From Methanobacteriota archaeon (GTDB taxonomy: Archaea > Thermoplasmatota > Thermoplasmata > Methanomassiliicoccales > Methanomethylophilaceae): DNA of 64,000 nt. The position numbers were made by a program, and so were the translations under genes. Where the stretch lies: positions 13,264 to 77,263 of the forward strand of contig JAEXCH010000010.1 of NCBI GenBank assembly GCA_023402275.1, in the 5' to 3' direction. Positions 16,861-25,493 of the stretch are shown here, piece by piece. The notes under the pieces were generated by a model. The model was not told the DNA's origin. It made no database searches and saw nothing but the letters and a program-made list of their open reading frames with translations. How positions within the stretch are numbered: the stretch's first letter is position 1; the number at the start of each line of letters is the position of its first letter.

Positions 16861-17985
16861 TCATCTCAGTTTCTTCATTGTGTCAGCCAATATGTCCATT
16901 CCGGCATTGATCTTAGACTCATCGGCCGCGTATGAGAATCTAAGATGCCCTTCACCGTATTTTCCAAAGGATGATCCCGGTGTACAGATCAATCCGTTCT
17001 TGACAAGTTCGTTAGCAAGGTTCACGGATGTCATCTTAAGATCGAAGGAAGGGAATGCGTAGAACGATCCCTTAGGAGGCATCATGCTCATTCCCTCTAT
17101 CTCGCTGATCCTATTATAGATAAGGTCCCTTCTTCCCTTGAATACCTTCCTTGCGTTATCCAGATAGGGGTCCATAACAGGTAATGCGTTAAGTATCCCG
17201 AACTGTGCGGGCATGTTGGGGCTGGCACAGAGGTGGTACTGCATCTTTATCAGATCGTTCATGATCTCCGTATCCGAACATATGAGTCCCATTCTCCATC
17301 CCGTGACGGCCATCATCTTCGAGAATCCGTTGATGACTATTGACCGATCAAGATGTGGCATGAAGGAGCGGTGTTCTCCCTCGTAGATATAAGCGTCATA
17401 GACCTCGTCGGAAAGGATCATTATTTCCTTATCCTCGGCAAGGTCCAATATCGCTTTGTAGGTCTGTTCATCAAGAACTCCGCCTGTGGGATTGGAAGGA
17501 CTGTTAACTACTATCATCTTAGTCCTTTCCGTGATAAGGGATTGAATATCATCCATATCCGGTTGGAACTCCCCATCTGTCAATCTGTATTCGACAGGGA
17601 CACCCCCTGCAAGCTGGGTATGAGGCGAATAAATGACAAATCCAGGACTTGGGACAAGGACCTCATCTCCCGGGTCTATAAATGCTTGTGTCGCTTCCAA
17701 CAATGCAGAGGATCCGCTTGGCGTGATCATTATATTATCGGAAGTAAGCTCAGCATATCTGGAGAACCATTTAGCAACAGCTTCCCTCAGTTCGATTATC
17801 CCCGGGGTAGGTCCGTATTTGTTCAGACCTTCCGATGCTGCCTTGTTCATTCCTTGAATGGCCTCCTTCGGAGGGTCCAGGTCCGGTTCCCCAAGACCAA
17901 GATTGATCGAATTCGGACCGGCAAGATCGAACATCTTCCTTATGCCTGACATGGGAATGGACCCAAGTCTGTCTGACACCTTCAT
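16861..17985 (-). CDS. Class I/II PLP aminotransferase (aspartate aminotransferase-like)
   Basis: Fold-type I aminotransferase of 374 residues. Motifs are GLGEPDLDPP near the N-terminus, NSPSNPTGG (substrate/PLP Asn) near residue 158, LSDEVYDAYIY (the PLP-pyridine Asp and Tyr) and the Schiff-base Lys in GFSKMMAVTGWRMG near residue 222, with a C-terminal Arg in HLRFSYA. Substrate cannot be fixed from sequence; aspartate, alanine or aromatic acceptors are possible. First gene of a minus-strand operon leading to the unknown 175-residue protein and mevalonate kinase. Confidence 0.88.
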   Translation of the reverse strand: MKVSDRLGSIPMSGIRKMFDLAGPNSINLGLGEPDLDPPKEAIQGMNKAASEGLNKYGPTPGIIELREAVAKWFSRYAELTSDNIMITPSGSSALLEATQAFIDPGDEVLVPSPGFVIYSPHTQLAGGVPVEYRLTDGEFQPDMDDIQSLITERTKMIVVNSPSNPTGGVLDEQTYKAILDLAEDKEIMILSDEVYDAYIYEGEHRSFMPHLDRSIVINGFSKMMAVTGWRMGLICSDTEIMNDLIKMQYHLCASPNMPAQFGILNALPVMDPYLDNARKVFKGRRDLIYNRISEIEGMSMMPPKGSFYAFPSFDLKMTSVNLANELVKNGLICTPGSSFGKYGEGHLRFSYAADESKINAGMDILADTMKKLR

Positions 17986-18025
17986 AAGGGGGTTATCTAC
18001 TGCATATTATATTGTTTTATTTCGG

Positions 18026-18043
18026 GACTTCCATGAAACCATC
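18026..18043. repeat. Left terminal inverted repeat, IS copy 1
   Basis: GACTTCCATGAAACCATC; pairs with 19147-19164 with two mismatches and resembles the repeats of copy 2 in the core AAACCAT. Confidence 0.7.
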
Positions 18044-18251
18044 GCTTTGATCAGATAATGATAATGATGTGTTAGGTTCAGTCATAAGGTGTTGGCAGGC
18101 GATGGGGGGTTCATCTGAAAAATCATTTCACCTCCGGGCGGATCGATCTAACAAGAAACTGTTACGTCCAAGGATGGGATGGGCGTGACGGTCAGAATGG
18201 CCATCGCCGGCACGATAAGCTGGCAAGAAGCATAAAGGTTTGTTGCGGATA

Positions 18252-19144
18252 ATGGGTGCGGCCGTTATACCTGAGTACAGTTGTAGGAAGGACAATCACA
18301 TTTTCTTATATCAACAGAAGATGACTTTGCTGGTATTGAGGCAGGAAGAATCGGTATCGTATGAGAGATTCTGTGAGAAACTGGACTCTTATCCCGTGAT
18401 GATCGAATTGTTGGGTCTGGAGCGTGTCCCTCATCCTGCCACCTTATCGAAATTCTCCAGTATAATTGAACATGAATATCTTGATCTTGTTATTACGTGT
18501 TTCTATCTCGCCGTAAGGAATGAGGGGCCGATAGCATCATTGGACAGCACAGGACTGTCCGTTTCGTCAGCTTCCAAACACATTCTTAGGAGAATTAAAC
18601 AAATTGGATCATCTACCGATGAAAAGACATCCGTAGTAAGAGGGTTCGTAAAGCATCCTTTATTTGTGAGGTCGAGACCAACATGATACTGTCTGCGGAC
18701 CTACTGACGAAGAGTGTTCATGATATCATGATCGGAAAGAGAACGGTGGAAAGACTGTCATCAGCGGATATGAGAGTATCATATCTGACCGCAGACAAAG
18801 AGTATGATTCCGAAGGGTTCTACATAATTGTGAAAGAATGTCTGGGTGATGTGTCCCTCATACCACCCAGGAATACGGCTGAGAGAAAACATGACAACGA
18901 AATAAGAAGGACGAAAGAAAAGAGCAGATCGGGATCAAAATGTATGCCTGGTGATCTCCTGTACAAGAACATCTATCACAAATGGGACAACTCAGAAAGT
19001 ACCAACTTATCCTTCAAGCGCATATTTGGAGAGAATATACTCTCACATAAGGAGCACTCGAAATGCTCAGAGGCATTGTTCAGAGTGATAGCGTATAACT
19101 TGGAACATGTGGATAGATTAGGGTTCACAGGGGAATTCACCTGA
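18252..19144 (+). pseudogene. IS5-like DDE transposase, single frameshift
   Basis: Two frames together give one transposase. The first (to 18686) holds an N-terminal helical domain and the first catalytic Asp in LDSTGLS. The second, readable from about 18653, continues as ASFICEVETNMILSADL and holds the second Asp in TADKEYDS and a Glu in NSESTNLSFKRIFGEN, so the DDE set is complete except for the shift. Joining the frames requires one extra base near 18651-18653 (TTCGTAAAGCATCC). No classical slippery heptamer or downstream hairpin is evident, so this looks like a one-base deletion rather than programmed frameshifting. Codons are otherwise well preserved, implying recent inactivation. Confidence 0.75.
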
Positions 19145-19146
19145 GG

Positions 19147-19164
19147 GATGGTTTCATAGAAGCC
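19147..19164. repeat. Right terminal inverted repeat, IS copy 1
   Basis: GATGGTTTCATAGAAGCC, the inverted partner of 18026-18043; ends 8 bases before the left repeat of copy 2. Confidence 0.7.
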
Positions 19165-19172
19165 GAGTTAAT

Positions 19173-19190
19173 ATGCTTTGGTGAAACCAT
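19173..19190. repeat. Left terminal inverted repeat, IS copy 2
   Basis: ATGCTTTGGTGAAACCAT, inverted partner of 20203-20220 with two mismatches. Confidence 0.7.
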
Positions 19191-19275
19191 GAACAAAGAT
19201 TAACCTCCCGCTGTTCATTTCACTCCCGGACGGCTGCTCCGTTAGAAAGAATGGCCGCCCAAGGATGGGATTGGC

Positions 19276-20201
19276 GTGCGCAGTAGGAGGGTAACCTCCA
19301 GACAAGATAGATTGGCCTCCATTATTAAGGCCACGTCCTCTGTCTTGGAGGGATTGGGTGTTCCGAGGTATTCCTCGGAATTCAGTAATCGATTGTATGA
19401 TGTCCATTTGAAGATAGGATGGTTGATAATAAGACAACATCTGGACGTCTCTTTCAGAGAGTTGTGTTCCATACTTCCTTCGCTGAGGGTATGTAGAGGC
19501 CGGATACCAAATCATTCCACGCTGGTGAAGTTCTCTCAAGGGGCGGATGCGAAGTCGATGGATAAGGTGCTGCAGGCACTGGCGCATATGCTGTGTTGAA
19601 CAGAGATGATCATAGCCACGGATGCGACAGGATTCTTGTGTTTCAATGCTTCAAGACATTTCATAAAGATATTGAATGAAATGCGGTTCCGGTATAACGT
19701 GTAAGAGCAACATAATGGGGGATTCTCCAAGGCATCGTTCGCCGTTGACACGGAAACGAAGATGATATTTGGCTTGTGATTGTGTGGATCCGCCAATGCC
19801 GATGTGAAGAGGATAACGTTCCTGATAGACGATCCGGTCAAGGAGAGATTCGATGTCGCTCACGTGGTCGCCGATAAAGGATATGATGCGGAATATGTTC
19901 ATGTTGACATCCATGATAGACTGAATATGGAGGCATTCATTCCTGTGAGGAAGATAGAACCGGCGAGTATGGAGACCTCCAGAGTAAAGACCTCAGGATT
20001 TAACAGAGGGAGAATGAAGTTCTTCTTCGACAAAGAAACATACAACCGAAGATCGCAGGTGGAAACAGTCGTTCCATGGTCAAGCGTAAGATGAGAGACA
20101 CAGTCTACAGAATATGTGGGGCTTCCAAACACAAGGGGGCCCTGTTCAGATGCATAGCTCACAATATCAGGAGACTCATGGGTGCAGGTCATTCATTATA
20201 A
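19276..20201 (+). pseudogene. IS5-like DDE transposase, multiple frameshifts and stops
   Basis: Fragments in successive frames rebuild a transposase: an N-terminal domain (GWLIIRQHLDVSFRELCSIL, HSTLVKFSQGA) ending at a TGA near 19599; then IIATDATGF (first Asp) in the next piece; GGFSKASFAVDTETKMI in another; VVADKGYDAEYVH (second Asp) from 19780; RRSQVETVV (Glu) near 20060; and a C-terminal CIAHNIRRLMGAG in yet another frame to 20201. At least three lesions separate them. It aligns by eye with the transposase of copy 1 but has decayed further. Confidence 0.75.
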
Positions 20202-20202
20202 T

Positions 20203-20220
20203 ATGGTTTTACCAGAGCAT
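20203..20220. repeat. Right terminal inverted repeat, IS copy 2
   Basis: ATGGTTTTACCAGAGCAT, inverted partner of 19173-19190. Confidence 0.7.
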
Positions 20221-20264
20221 TATTTCGGTCAAACCATTAATAGGGGGATGTACGATATACCTCT

Positions 20265-20648
20265 ATGGCAGTTATGGCGGGAAGGAATCTGATACTTTTG
20301 GATATCGCAGGGATGTTAATACTGGCGGTAGGAGCCTTGAGCATTAGTGGTCTGATCCCTATTCCGAATGCCCTTGCGATCTTGATCATGATAATTGGCA
20401 TGATGATGATCGCAATGTCCTCGTTGTTCATACATCTCTATGGATCCAAAATAAGGAAACAACATAACGAATTCGTAAGATTCGACAAGGTCAGGAGCGA
20501 GGCCAGACTAGTTCCGAATGATCTCGATGAAGGATACATCATCGATTATACCGCAGATCTTGAGAATGCCATAATTTACACAAAAAATAGGCTGCATATT
20601 GAAGATGAAGATATACAAATCGAACCGATATATAAAGAGATAAATTGA
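20265..20648 (+). CDS. Small membrane protein, two transmembrane helices, unknown function
   Basis: A 127-residue protein with two hydrophobic helices close together (about residues 8-27 and 33-54, the second rich in Met/Ile) and a soluble charged C-terminal half. The ATG at 20265 has no good ribosome binding site; CCATTAATAGG at 20235-20245 could be a TATA element giving a leaderless message, and another ATG lies three codons on. It is followed after 18 bases by the HD protein in the same orientation. Family not recognised. It sits immediately right of the IS pair. Confidence 0.6.
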   Translation: MAVMAGRNLILLDIAGMLILAVGALSISGLIPIPNALAILIMIIGMMMIAMSSLFIHLYGSKIRKQHNEFVRFDKVRSEARLVPNDLDEGYIIDYTADLENAIIYTKNRLHIEDEDIQIEPIYKEIN

Positions 20649-20666
20649 ATACAAAATGGTGAAAAG

Positions 20667-21854
20667 ATGTCAAAAGAAAAAAAAGCACTCAATGCCAACA
20701 TTCTGTATCTCATGTTCGATACTGCGAATATGCACAGATGGAACGATCACCTAAGAACTATAGATCTTACAGAACTAGATAAACAGGCACATAAGGCTGC
20801 TATAGCATGGGTCATTGGCAAGTATGAGGAAACAGAGGGAGGTTCAAGTGTAGATTGGACAAAAATAATTGAAAATTCTCTTTTTTCATTCATACAGAGG
20901 TCTGTATTAACTGATTTAAAACCTCAGGTTTTCCACAGAGTCATATCGGAAAAATCCGATGAGGTCAATAAATATGTGATGGAAACATTTGACAAGTTCG
21001 TACCTGACTCTGATCCAAATTTCAGAAACAGACTTCAAAGATATCTGCGGTCTGATAAAAAATCAAAAGAAGATGACATAATCAGTGCGGCACACTATCT
21101 GGCAACAAAATGGGAATTTGATGCAATATATGATGCTAACCGCTCCAGGTATGGAATAGAGGAGACAAAGAAGAAAGTATATCTTCAAACCAACCAACAC
21201 AAGGATCTTGCAGGTGTGAAAGAAATATTGTGCAATCAGCTTACATTTGGGTTCATAGATCTGATTGGGCAGCTAAGGTTCCAGCAAAGATGGGCAAGGA
21301 CTCCTAGAATACCAAAAACAACTGTCCTGGGTCATTCACTACTGGTTGCTAACATGATATACTTGTGTGATGTTGATAGAAATGCATCTGACAGACAGAT
21401 ATACACCAACTACTACACAGCATTATTCCACGATCTCCCAGAAGTTCTGACCAAAGATGTTATAAGTCCAATAAAAGAGAATGTCGCAGGGTTGGCTGAA
21501 CTCCTTGAATCGTATGAGAGGGAGTTGGTAGAATTGGAGATCATGCCACTGGTACCAGAAGCCTGGCAGAAAGAACTCAGGACGATGGTCCTTGAACCAT
21601 TTGAGGGAGTAGAGGATGAAGCATTCCGAGAAAGAACGGGACCCGATATAAAATCCTGTGATATGATGGCTGCATACATAGAAGCCAAAGCATCTGTATA
21701 TTACGGCATATCATCGCGACCACTTGTAGATGGGATAATAAATCTCAAAAAGAATCTTAAAGAGAGAGGAACCAACATCGGTGCGAAAGAGCTATTGGAA
21801 GATTTGGACGAACTCCTTGATTCTGATGAGTTGATCATTGATTGTTTTAATTAA
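20667..21854 (+). CDS. HD-domain hydrolase with YfbR-like C-terminal half
   Basis: A 395-residue protein whose C-terminal half (about 210-360) has HD-phosphohydrolase motifs: LGHSLLVAN (first His), ALFHDLPEVLTKDVISPIK (HD pair and the E-V-L-T-x-D motif of YfbR-type 5'-deoxynucleotidases) and a distal Asp in GPDIKSCDMM. The N-terminal 200 residues are unassigned and may mediate regulation or oligomerisation. GGTGA lies 7 bases before the ATG. Codon use is AT-rich relative to the neighbourhood, which with the adjacent IS remnants suggests acquisition. The gene converges on serS with a four-base overlap. A nucleotide-pool or antiviral dNTPase-like role is possible but not shown. Confidence 0.7.
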   Translation: MSKEKKALNANILYLMFDTANMHRWNDHLRTIDLTELDKQAHKAAIAWVIGKYEETEGGSSVDWTKIIENSLFSFIQRSVLTDLKPQVFHRVISEKSDEVNKYVMETFDKFVPDSDPNFRNRLQRYLRSDKKSKEDDIISAAHYLATKWEFDAIYDANRSRYGIEETKKKVYLQTNQHKDLAGVKEILCNQLTFGFIDLIGQLRFQQRWARTPRIPKTTVLGHSLLVANMIYLCDVDRNASDRQIYTNYYTALFHDLPEVLTKDVISPIKENVAGLAELLESYERELVELEIMPLVPEAWQKELRTMVLEPFEGVEDEAFRERTGPDIKSCDMMAAYIEAKASVYYGISSRPLVDGIINLKKNLKERGTNIGAKELLEDLDELLDSDELIIDCFN

Positions 21855-23116
21855 CCAATGGTTTCTTGCCCTCTCATGTATTTCCTTAACACTTCGGGTA
21901 TCGTTACGGTACCATCCTTGTTCTGGTAGTTCTCCAATATCGCCACCATGGTTCTGGGAAGTGCCAATCCTGAACCGTTGAGCGTGTGTATGAACTCGCT
22001 CTTGAGATGAGGCTCGGGCCTGAATTTTATCCTTGCCCTTCTTGCCTGGAAATCAGTGAAGTTGGAACACGACGATGCCTCAAGCCATACGTCATTGGCG
22101 GGAGCATGAAGTTCTATGTCATAACATTTGGAGCACGAGAAGCTCATGTCCCCTGTACAAAGCAACAGTACACGATACGGCAGACCCAATCCTTTGATGA
22201 TCTCCTCCGCATTCCCTCTGAGGTCCTCCAGAACATCATATGAGGTATCGGGATGGACAAATCTGACCATCTCGACCTTGTTGAACTCGTGTACCCTGAT
22301 TATGCCCTTTGTATCGGCGTGTTTTCCGACCTCCCTTCTGAATGATGGGAGGTATGCTGTGTAGAGAATAGGTAATTGATCCTTCTCCAGGATCTCATCC
22401 ATGAACAGATTCGTGATCGGGACCTCTGCGGTCGGATTCAGGAACATATCGTCCTTTTCCATGTGGTACATGTCCTCTTTAAGATTCGGATATTGGCCTG
22501 TACCTGTAAGGGCCGCCTTGTTCACAACGACCGGAGGGAACACCTCTGTGTAACCCTGATCCATATGTACATCCAGGAAGTAGTTTATGAGCGCACGTTC
22601 CAGACGTGCCCCGTCTCCTTTCAAACAGTAGAATCCGCTCCCTGCTACCTTTACAGCTCTGTCGAAATCTATTATGTCCAGGGCCTCTGCGATCTCCCAA
22701 TGTTGTTTGGGAGTGAAATCGAACCTCTTCTTATCACCGTGTTCGTAGATCACTACATTTTCCGTGCTGTCCTTTCCGATCGGGACGGAATCGTGAGGTA
22801 TGTTGGGGATGTTCAGTATACAATCCTCTCTTATCGTTTCAAGTTCGGCCATCCTGCTGTCGTTGGATTTGATACTGTCGGCGACATCCTTCATCTCGGA
22901 TATCTTCGAATCCTTTTCCTCTCCCTTCGGCATCTTGGATATCTGCATCGATACTTCGTTCCTTACCTTCCTGAGACGATTGTTCTCGTCGGTCAGGGAC
23001 CTCCACTCGGAGTCCGCGGCAAGGAATCTGTCCAGTATCTCAGTGTCCTTGTTCCTGTTGATGAGCATCTTCCTGATCATCTCGGGCTCTGACCTGATAA
23101 TGTTGACATCCAGCAT
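21851..23116 (-). CDS. serS: Seryl-tRNA synthetase (standard bacterial-type class II)
   Basis: Charges tRNA-Ser; 421 residues. The N-terminal tRNA-binding coiled coil occupies residues about 1-105 (MLDVNIIRSEPEMIRKML at the start). Class II core motifs follow: PTAEVPITN, motif 2 FRREVGKHADTKG, and motif 3 GLALPRTMVAILE near the end. This is the common SerRS type, not the divergent methanogen-type enzyme of Methanococcales and Methanobacteriales. The stop TAA overlaps the convergent HD gene by four bases; the start lies 9 bases after the YhbY-like gene stop. Confidence 0.96.
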   Translation of the reverse strand: MLDVNIIRSEPEMIRKMLINRNKDTEILDRFLAADSEWRSLTDENNRLRKVRNEVSMQISKMPKGEEKDSKISEMKDVADSIKSNDSRMAELETIREDCILNIPNIPHDSVPIGKDSTENVVIYEHGDKKRFDFTPKQHWEIAEALDIIDFDRAVKVAGSGFYCLKGDGARLERALINYFLDVHMDQGYTEVFPPVVVNKAALTGTGQYPNLKEDMYHMEKDDMFLNPTAEVPITNLFMDEILEKDQLPILYTAYLPSFRREVGKHADTKGIIRVHEFNKVEMVRFVHPDTSYDVLEDLRGNAEEIIKGLGLPYRVLLLCTGDMSFSCSKCYDIELHAPANDVWLEASSCSNFTDFQARRARIKFRPEPHLKSEFIHTLNGSGLALPRTMVAILENYQNKDGTVTIPEVLRKYMRGQETIG

Positions 23117-23125
23117 TTCGACACC

Positions 23126-23419
23126 TCAGAATTTCTTTTGGCTCAGCGATGTCCATGTACGTTTGTCAGTAAGGACGACGACACCGCCTCTGACATCCAC
23201 TACGACGGATTTTGTGGATTCGGCAAGCGTCTCAGCGATCTCTTTCACATCACCGTCCACAGTGTTGAGGACCTTGACCTTGATCAAACGTGCATTCTTG
23301 AGCTGAGCGATTATCTCGTTGATCAATCCCACATCTATCCCATCCTTTCCTACGTGCACAGTGGAATTCAGCTCTTTGGCACGTCTCATCAGTTCCTTTC
23401 TTGCGTCCTTTTCCGTCAT
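23126..23419 (-). CDS. YhbY/CRM-domain RNA-binding protein
   Basis: A 97-residue protein matching the CRM/YhbY fold: RKELMRRAKELNSTVHVGKDG, then LKNARLIKVKVLN, and VVVDVRGGVVVLT. Family members bind pre-ribosomal or structured RNA and are implicated in large-subunit maturation. The start at 23419 is chosen because the ATG overlaps the upstream gene stop (ATGA, 23416-23419) and is preceded by GAGAGATCC. A much longer in-frame extension to 23788 is only the rnp4 region read in another frame. Operon: rnp4-yhbY-serS. Confidence 0.85.
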   Translation of the reverse strand: MTEKDARKELMRRAKELNSTVHVGKDGIDVGLINEIIAQLKNARLIKVKVLNTVDGDVKEIAETLAESTKSVVVDVRGGVVVLTDKRTWTSLSQKKF

Positions 23420-23736
23420 TTGGATCTCTCCTTGTTGTATGGCATCCTTTTGATAGAACCGCAGTCCTGACATCTGGTCACTATCTTTCCACCTGTCAAT
23501 CTTACGGTGCTGTTGACACCAGGTATCATGGGGATGTGGCAATCCTTGCAGTATGTGAAGTCCTTCGGAATCTTCACCCTTGTCTTCATCCCTATGCTCC
23601 TTGCCAATTCCACGTATCTTTTCGCAAGGTCTCCCCTTCCATTCCTGAGGGCATCCTCGGAAAGGACTCTCAGTTTCGATATGCGTTCTTCGCCTATTGC
23701 GGAGATGGCGCCTTTGGAGATACGTCTTTTTGACAT
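23416..23736 (-). CDS. rnp4: Ribonuclease P protein component 4 (Rpr2/RPP21)
   Basis: Protein subunit of archaeal RNase P, which trims tRNA 5' leaders; works as a heterodimer with Rnp1. The 106-residue sequence has N-terminal basic helices (ERISKLRVLSEDALRNGRGDLAKRYVELARSIGMKTRVKIP; quoted here in parts of the family pattern as helices at 17-57) and two zinc-binding pairs, CKDC (about 63-66) and CQDC (about 90-93). Four-base overlap with the YhbY-like gene places both RNA-binding proteins and serS in one RNA-metabolism operon. Confidence 0.9.
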   Translation of the reverse strand: MSKRRISKGAISAIGEERISKLRVLSEDALRNGRGDLAKRYVELARSIGMKTRVKIPKDFTYCKDCHIPMIPGVNSTVRLTGGKIVTRCQDCGSIKRMPYNKERSK

Positions 23737-23784
23737 GGCCTTTGGATAAGGAGTTAAGATACTGATATAAAGATTCTCTTTTGA

Positions 23785-24792
23785 TCAATGCGTTCTTGAG
23801 AATGATAGAACGTAATCCCTCAGTTCTATCTCCTCCTCGCTCAGGTCATCCTTTGCGTCCTCTCTGATGTCCTCTGCATACATCTCCCATATGAACACAA
23901 AATGGTCATGGAACTCAAGTATCGCATCATCAAGATCGTTCTTTGATACAGTAACACCGAGAGGTTCGTTGCTGAGTGTCCAAAGGTCATTGTCCGCATC
24001 ATGGTCCACGTTGGCTACCAGCGGTCCGCTTAGGTCGATACATCTCTCCGATGATATCACCTTCTCGAATGATATGTACGGGAGTTCATCAAGCCCGTAT
24101 ATCTCGGATATGCTTTCCATGAATCCGTCATCGGATAGTATGATGTTCCCGCTTACGGTACACGGTCTGTTGAAAAGACGTTCATGATCGTCACTGAAAG
24201 GAAGGCTGCCGTTGAAATCCAGGGGAAGATCGAATATGTCCGTCTCCAAATACGCGGATTCACCGTCTCTTTTCAATATCCCCGTGACATCGCCCATGAA
24301 TGATCCAGATCCGTCCTCTATTAGGGATACCAACCACTCTTTGTTGACATCCTTGAATGTCCTTTCCTCATCTCTGCCCCCGAACGATAATCCCAGGCCC
24401 CCGAGTCCCTCTGAAAGTGAAAGCACACAGTTCAATATCGGACCTCTGTTCCTAGGATCAGGATATTTTTCAAGGATGGTATCGTGTCTTTCATCGATGA
24501 CATCGTTGAGAAGGTCGATAAGGTCCATCAAGGCGGCCTTCAGCAGAGCATCGGGTCCTGTCAACCCTATATCGGCGGATGAGGACACATTCATCCCTGC
24601 TCCATCGACATAGATGGTGAATCTTGATAAAAGGTCCTCAGGAACATCGTCCTGGAGATGCAGTTCCCTTACAACTATGCTCTTCCCTATCTCTCTGAGA
24701 AGCCCCTGTACGTTGACCATCACGCTGCCCGCGACATCCACTGGCACACGTTGTCCCTTTGCAGGAAGCACATTGAAATCAAAAGCACCCAT
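23785..24792 (-). CDS. Unknown soluble protein, 335 residues
   Basis: Acidic soluble protein with no signal, membrane segment or Cys motif. It starts GAFDFNVLPAKGQRVPVDV and ends with a helical Asp/Glu-rich tail (EDIREDAKDDLSEEEIELRDYV). I do not recognise the family. The ATG at 24792 is preferred to one at 24810 because a TATA-like TTATATAC on the minus strand (about 24822-24829) would start transcription near 24801, after the upstream ATG. It is divergent from rpl10e and followed by the RNase P gene at a distance of 48 bases. Confidence 0.65.
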   Translation of the reverse strand: MGAFDFNVLPAKGQRVPVDVAGSVMVNVQGLLREIGKSIVVRELHLQDDVPEDLLSRFTIYVDGAGMNVSSSADIGLTGPDALLKAALMDLIDLLNDVIDERHDTILEKYPDPRNRGPILNCVLSLSEGLGGLGLSFGGRDEERTFKDVNKEWLVSLIEDGSGSFMGDVTGILKRDGESAYLETDIFDLPLDFNGSLPFSDDHERLFNRPCTVSGNIILSDDGFMESISEIYGLDELPYISFEKVISSERCIDLSGPLVANVDHDADNDLWTLSNEPLGVTVSKNDLDDAILEFHDHFVFIWEMYAEDIREDAKDDLSEEEIELRDYVLSFSRTH

Positions 24793-24917
24793 ATTCCGAC
24801 CCCGAATCATTATCTGATTGTGCGTATATAATCCTCTGGACCACCAAAACCCATGGAAAGGGTTATATGTGCTATGTTACTCGCCATTGATAGATAAAAT
24901 AATAGGACAGCAACAGT

Positions 24918-24927
24918 CTTTAAATAG
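24918..24927 (+). promoter_or_regulatory. Probable TATA element for the rpl10e-dph2-mtxX-que operon
   Basis: CTTTAAATAG lies about 50 bases before the rpl10e ATG, predicting a start near 24950 and a short leader that carries the AAAGGTGG ribosome binding site. Confidence 0.45.
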
Positions 24928-24972
24928 AAATTCGGGATTGTCGCTCTATTATATTCCACAAAGGTGGCGCAA

Positions 24973-25491
24973 ATGGTAAGAAAGCCCGCATCGATGTACA
25001 GAAGGATAACAGGACAAGCGTATACACGTCGCGAATACATGGGAGGAGTTCCCGCAAGCAGGTTGAGCCAGTTCGACATGGGCAACACAAGCGGAGAGTT
25101 CCCGGTAGTTCTCACTCTCAAGGTGGAGAACCGCGTTCAGATCAGACACACAGCCCTTGAGGCAGGACGTATCGCTGCAAACAAGATGCTCTCTGGACAG
25201 GCGGGATCGGCAAACTACCACCTTAGGGTGAGGGCCTACCCACACTGTGTTCTCAGAGAGAACAAACTCGCTACCGGTGCAGGTGCGGACCGTGTGTCAA
25301 GCGGAATGCGTAACGCTTTCGGCAAGAACGTCGGAACAGCTGCAAGACTGGAGCGCAATCAGGCAATACTTACCGTCCGTGTCACACCCGAGAAAGCAAA
25401 CGTCGCCAAGACAGCACTCTGGAAAGCATCCATGAAGTTCCCCACCCCCTGCTACGTAGTAGTTGAAGAGGGTCAGGAATACATGAAGTAA
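24973..25491 (+). CDS. rpl10e: 50S ribosomal protein uL16 (archaeal L10e)
   Basis: Large-subunit protein near the tRNA-binding sites, 172 residues. Characteristic segments are MVRKPASMYRRITGQAYTRREY at the start (given here as the basic N-terminus), VRAYPHCVLRENKLATGAGADRVSSGMRNAFGK in its central region (positions about 90-120) and the GTAARLERNQ loop. The ATG at 24973 follows AAAGGTGG; a GTG at 24964 inside that site is not used. dph2 starts 2 bases after the stop. Confidence 0.95.
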   Translation: MVRKPASMYRRITGQAYTRREYMGGVPASRLSQFDMGNTSGEFPVVLTLKVENRVQIRHTALEAGRIAANKMLSGQAGSANYHLRVRAYPHCVLRENKLATGAGADRVSSGMRNAFGKNVGTAARLERNQAILTVRVTPEKANVAKTALWKASMKFPTPCYVVVEEGQEYMK

Positions 25492-25493
25492 AC

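Larger units (their letters stand above)
18026..19164 (+). mobile_element. Decayed IS5-like insertion sequence, copy 1
   Basis: An element of about 1.14 kb bounded by 18-bp imperfect inverted repeats: GACTTCCATGAAACCATC at 18026-18043 and its complement GGCTTCTATGAAACCATC read inward from 19164 (16 of 18 identical). It encloses one frameshifted transposase reading rightward. The region 18124-18202 upstream of the transposase resembles the same region of copy 2 (shared CATTTCAC, CCGG-CGG and CCAAGGATGGGAT). No clear target-site duplication was found. Confidence 0.75.
19173..20220 (+). mobile_element. Decayed IS5-like insertion sequence, copy 2
   Basis: About 1.05 kb bounded by ATGCTTTGGTGAAACCAT (19173-19190) and, read inward from the right end, ATGCTCTGGTAAAACCAT (20220-20203), 16 of 18 identical. 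It encloses a multiply broken transposase related to that of copy 1. The core AAACCAT of the ends is shared by both copies, so they belong to one IS group but are not recent duplicates. Confidence 0.75.

Noticed and set aside
18640..18690. Programmed -1 frameshift in the IS copy 1 transposase.
   Set aside because: No classical slippery heptamer or downstream hairpin is seen where the frames must join (about 18652); a one-base deletion is simpler.
23420..23788. Long in-frame N-terminal extension of the YhbY-like gene (220 residues in total).
   Set aside because: The extension is the rnp4 gene read in another frame; the ATG at 23419 overlaps the rnp4 stop and has its own ribosome binding site.
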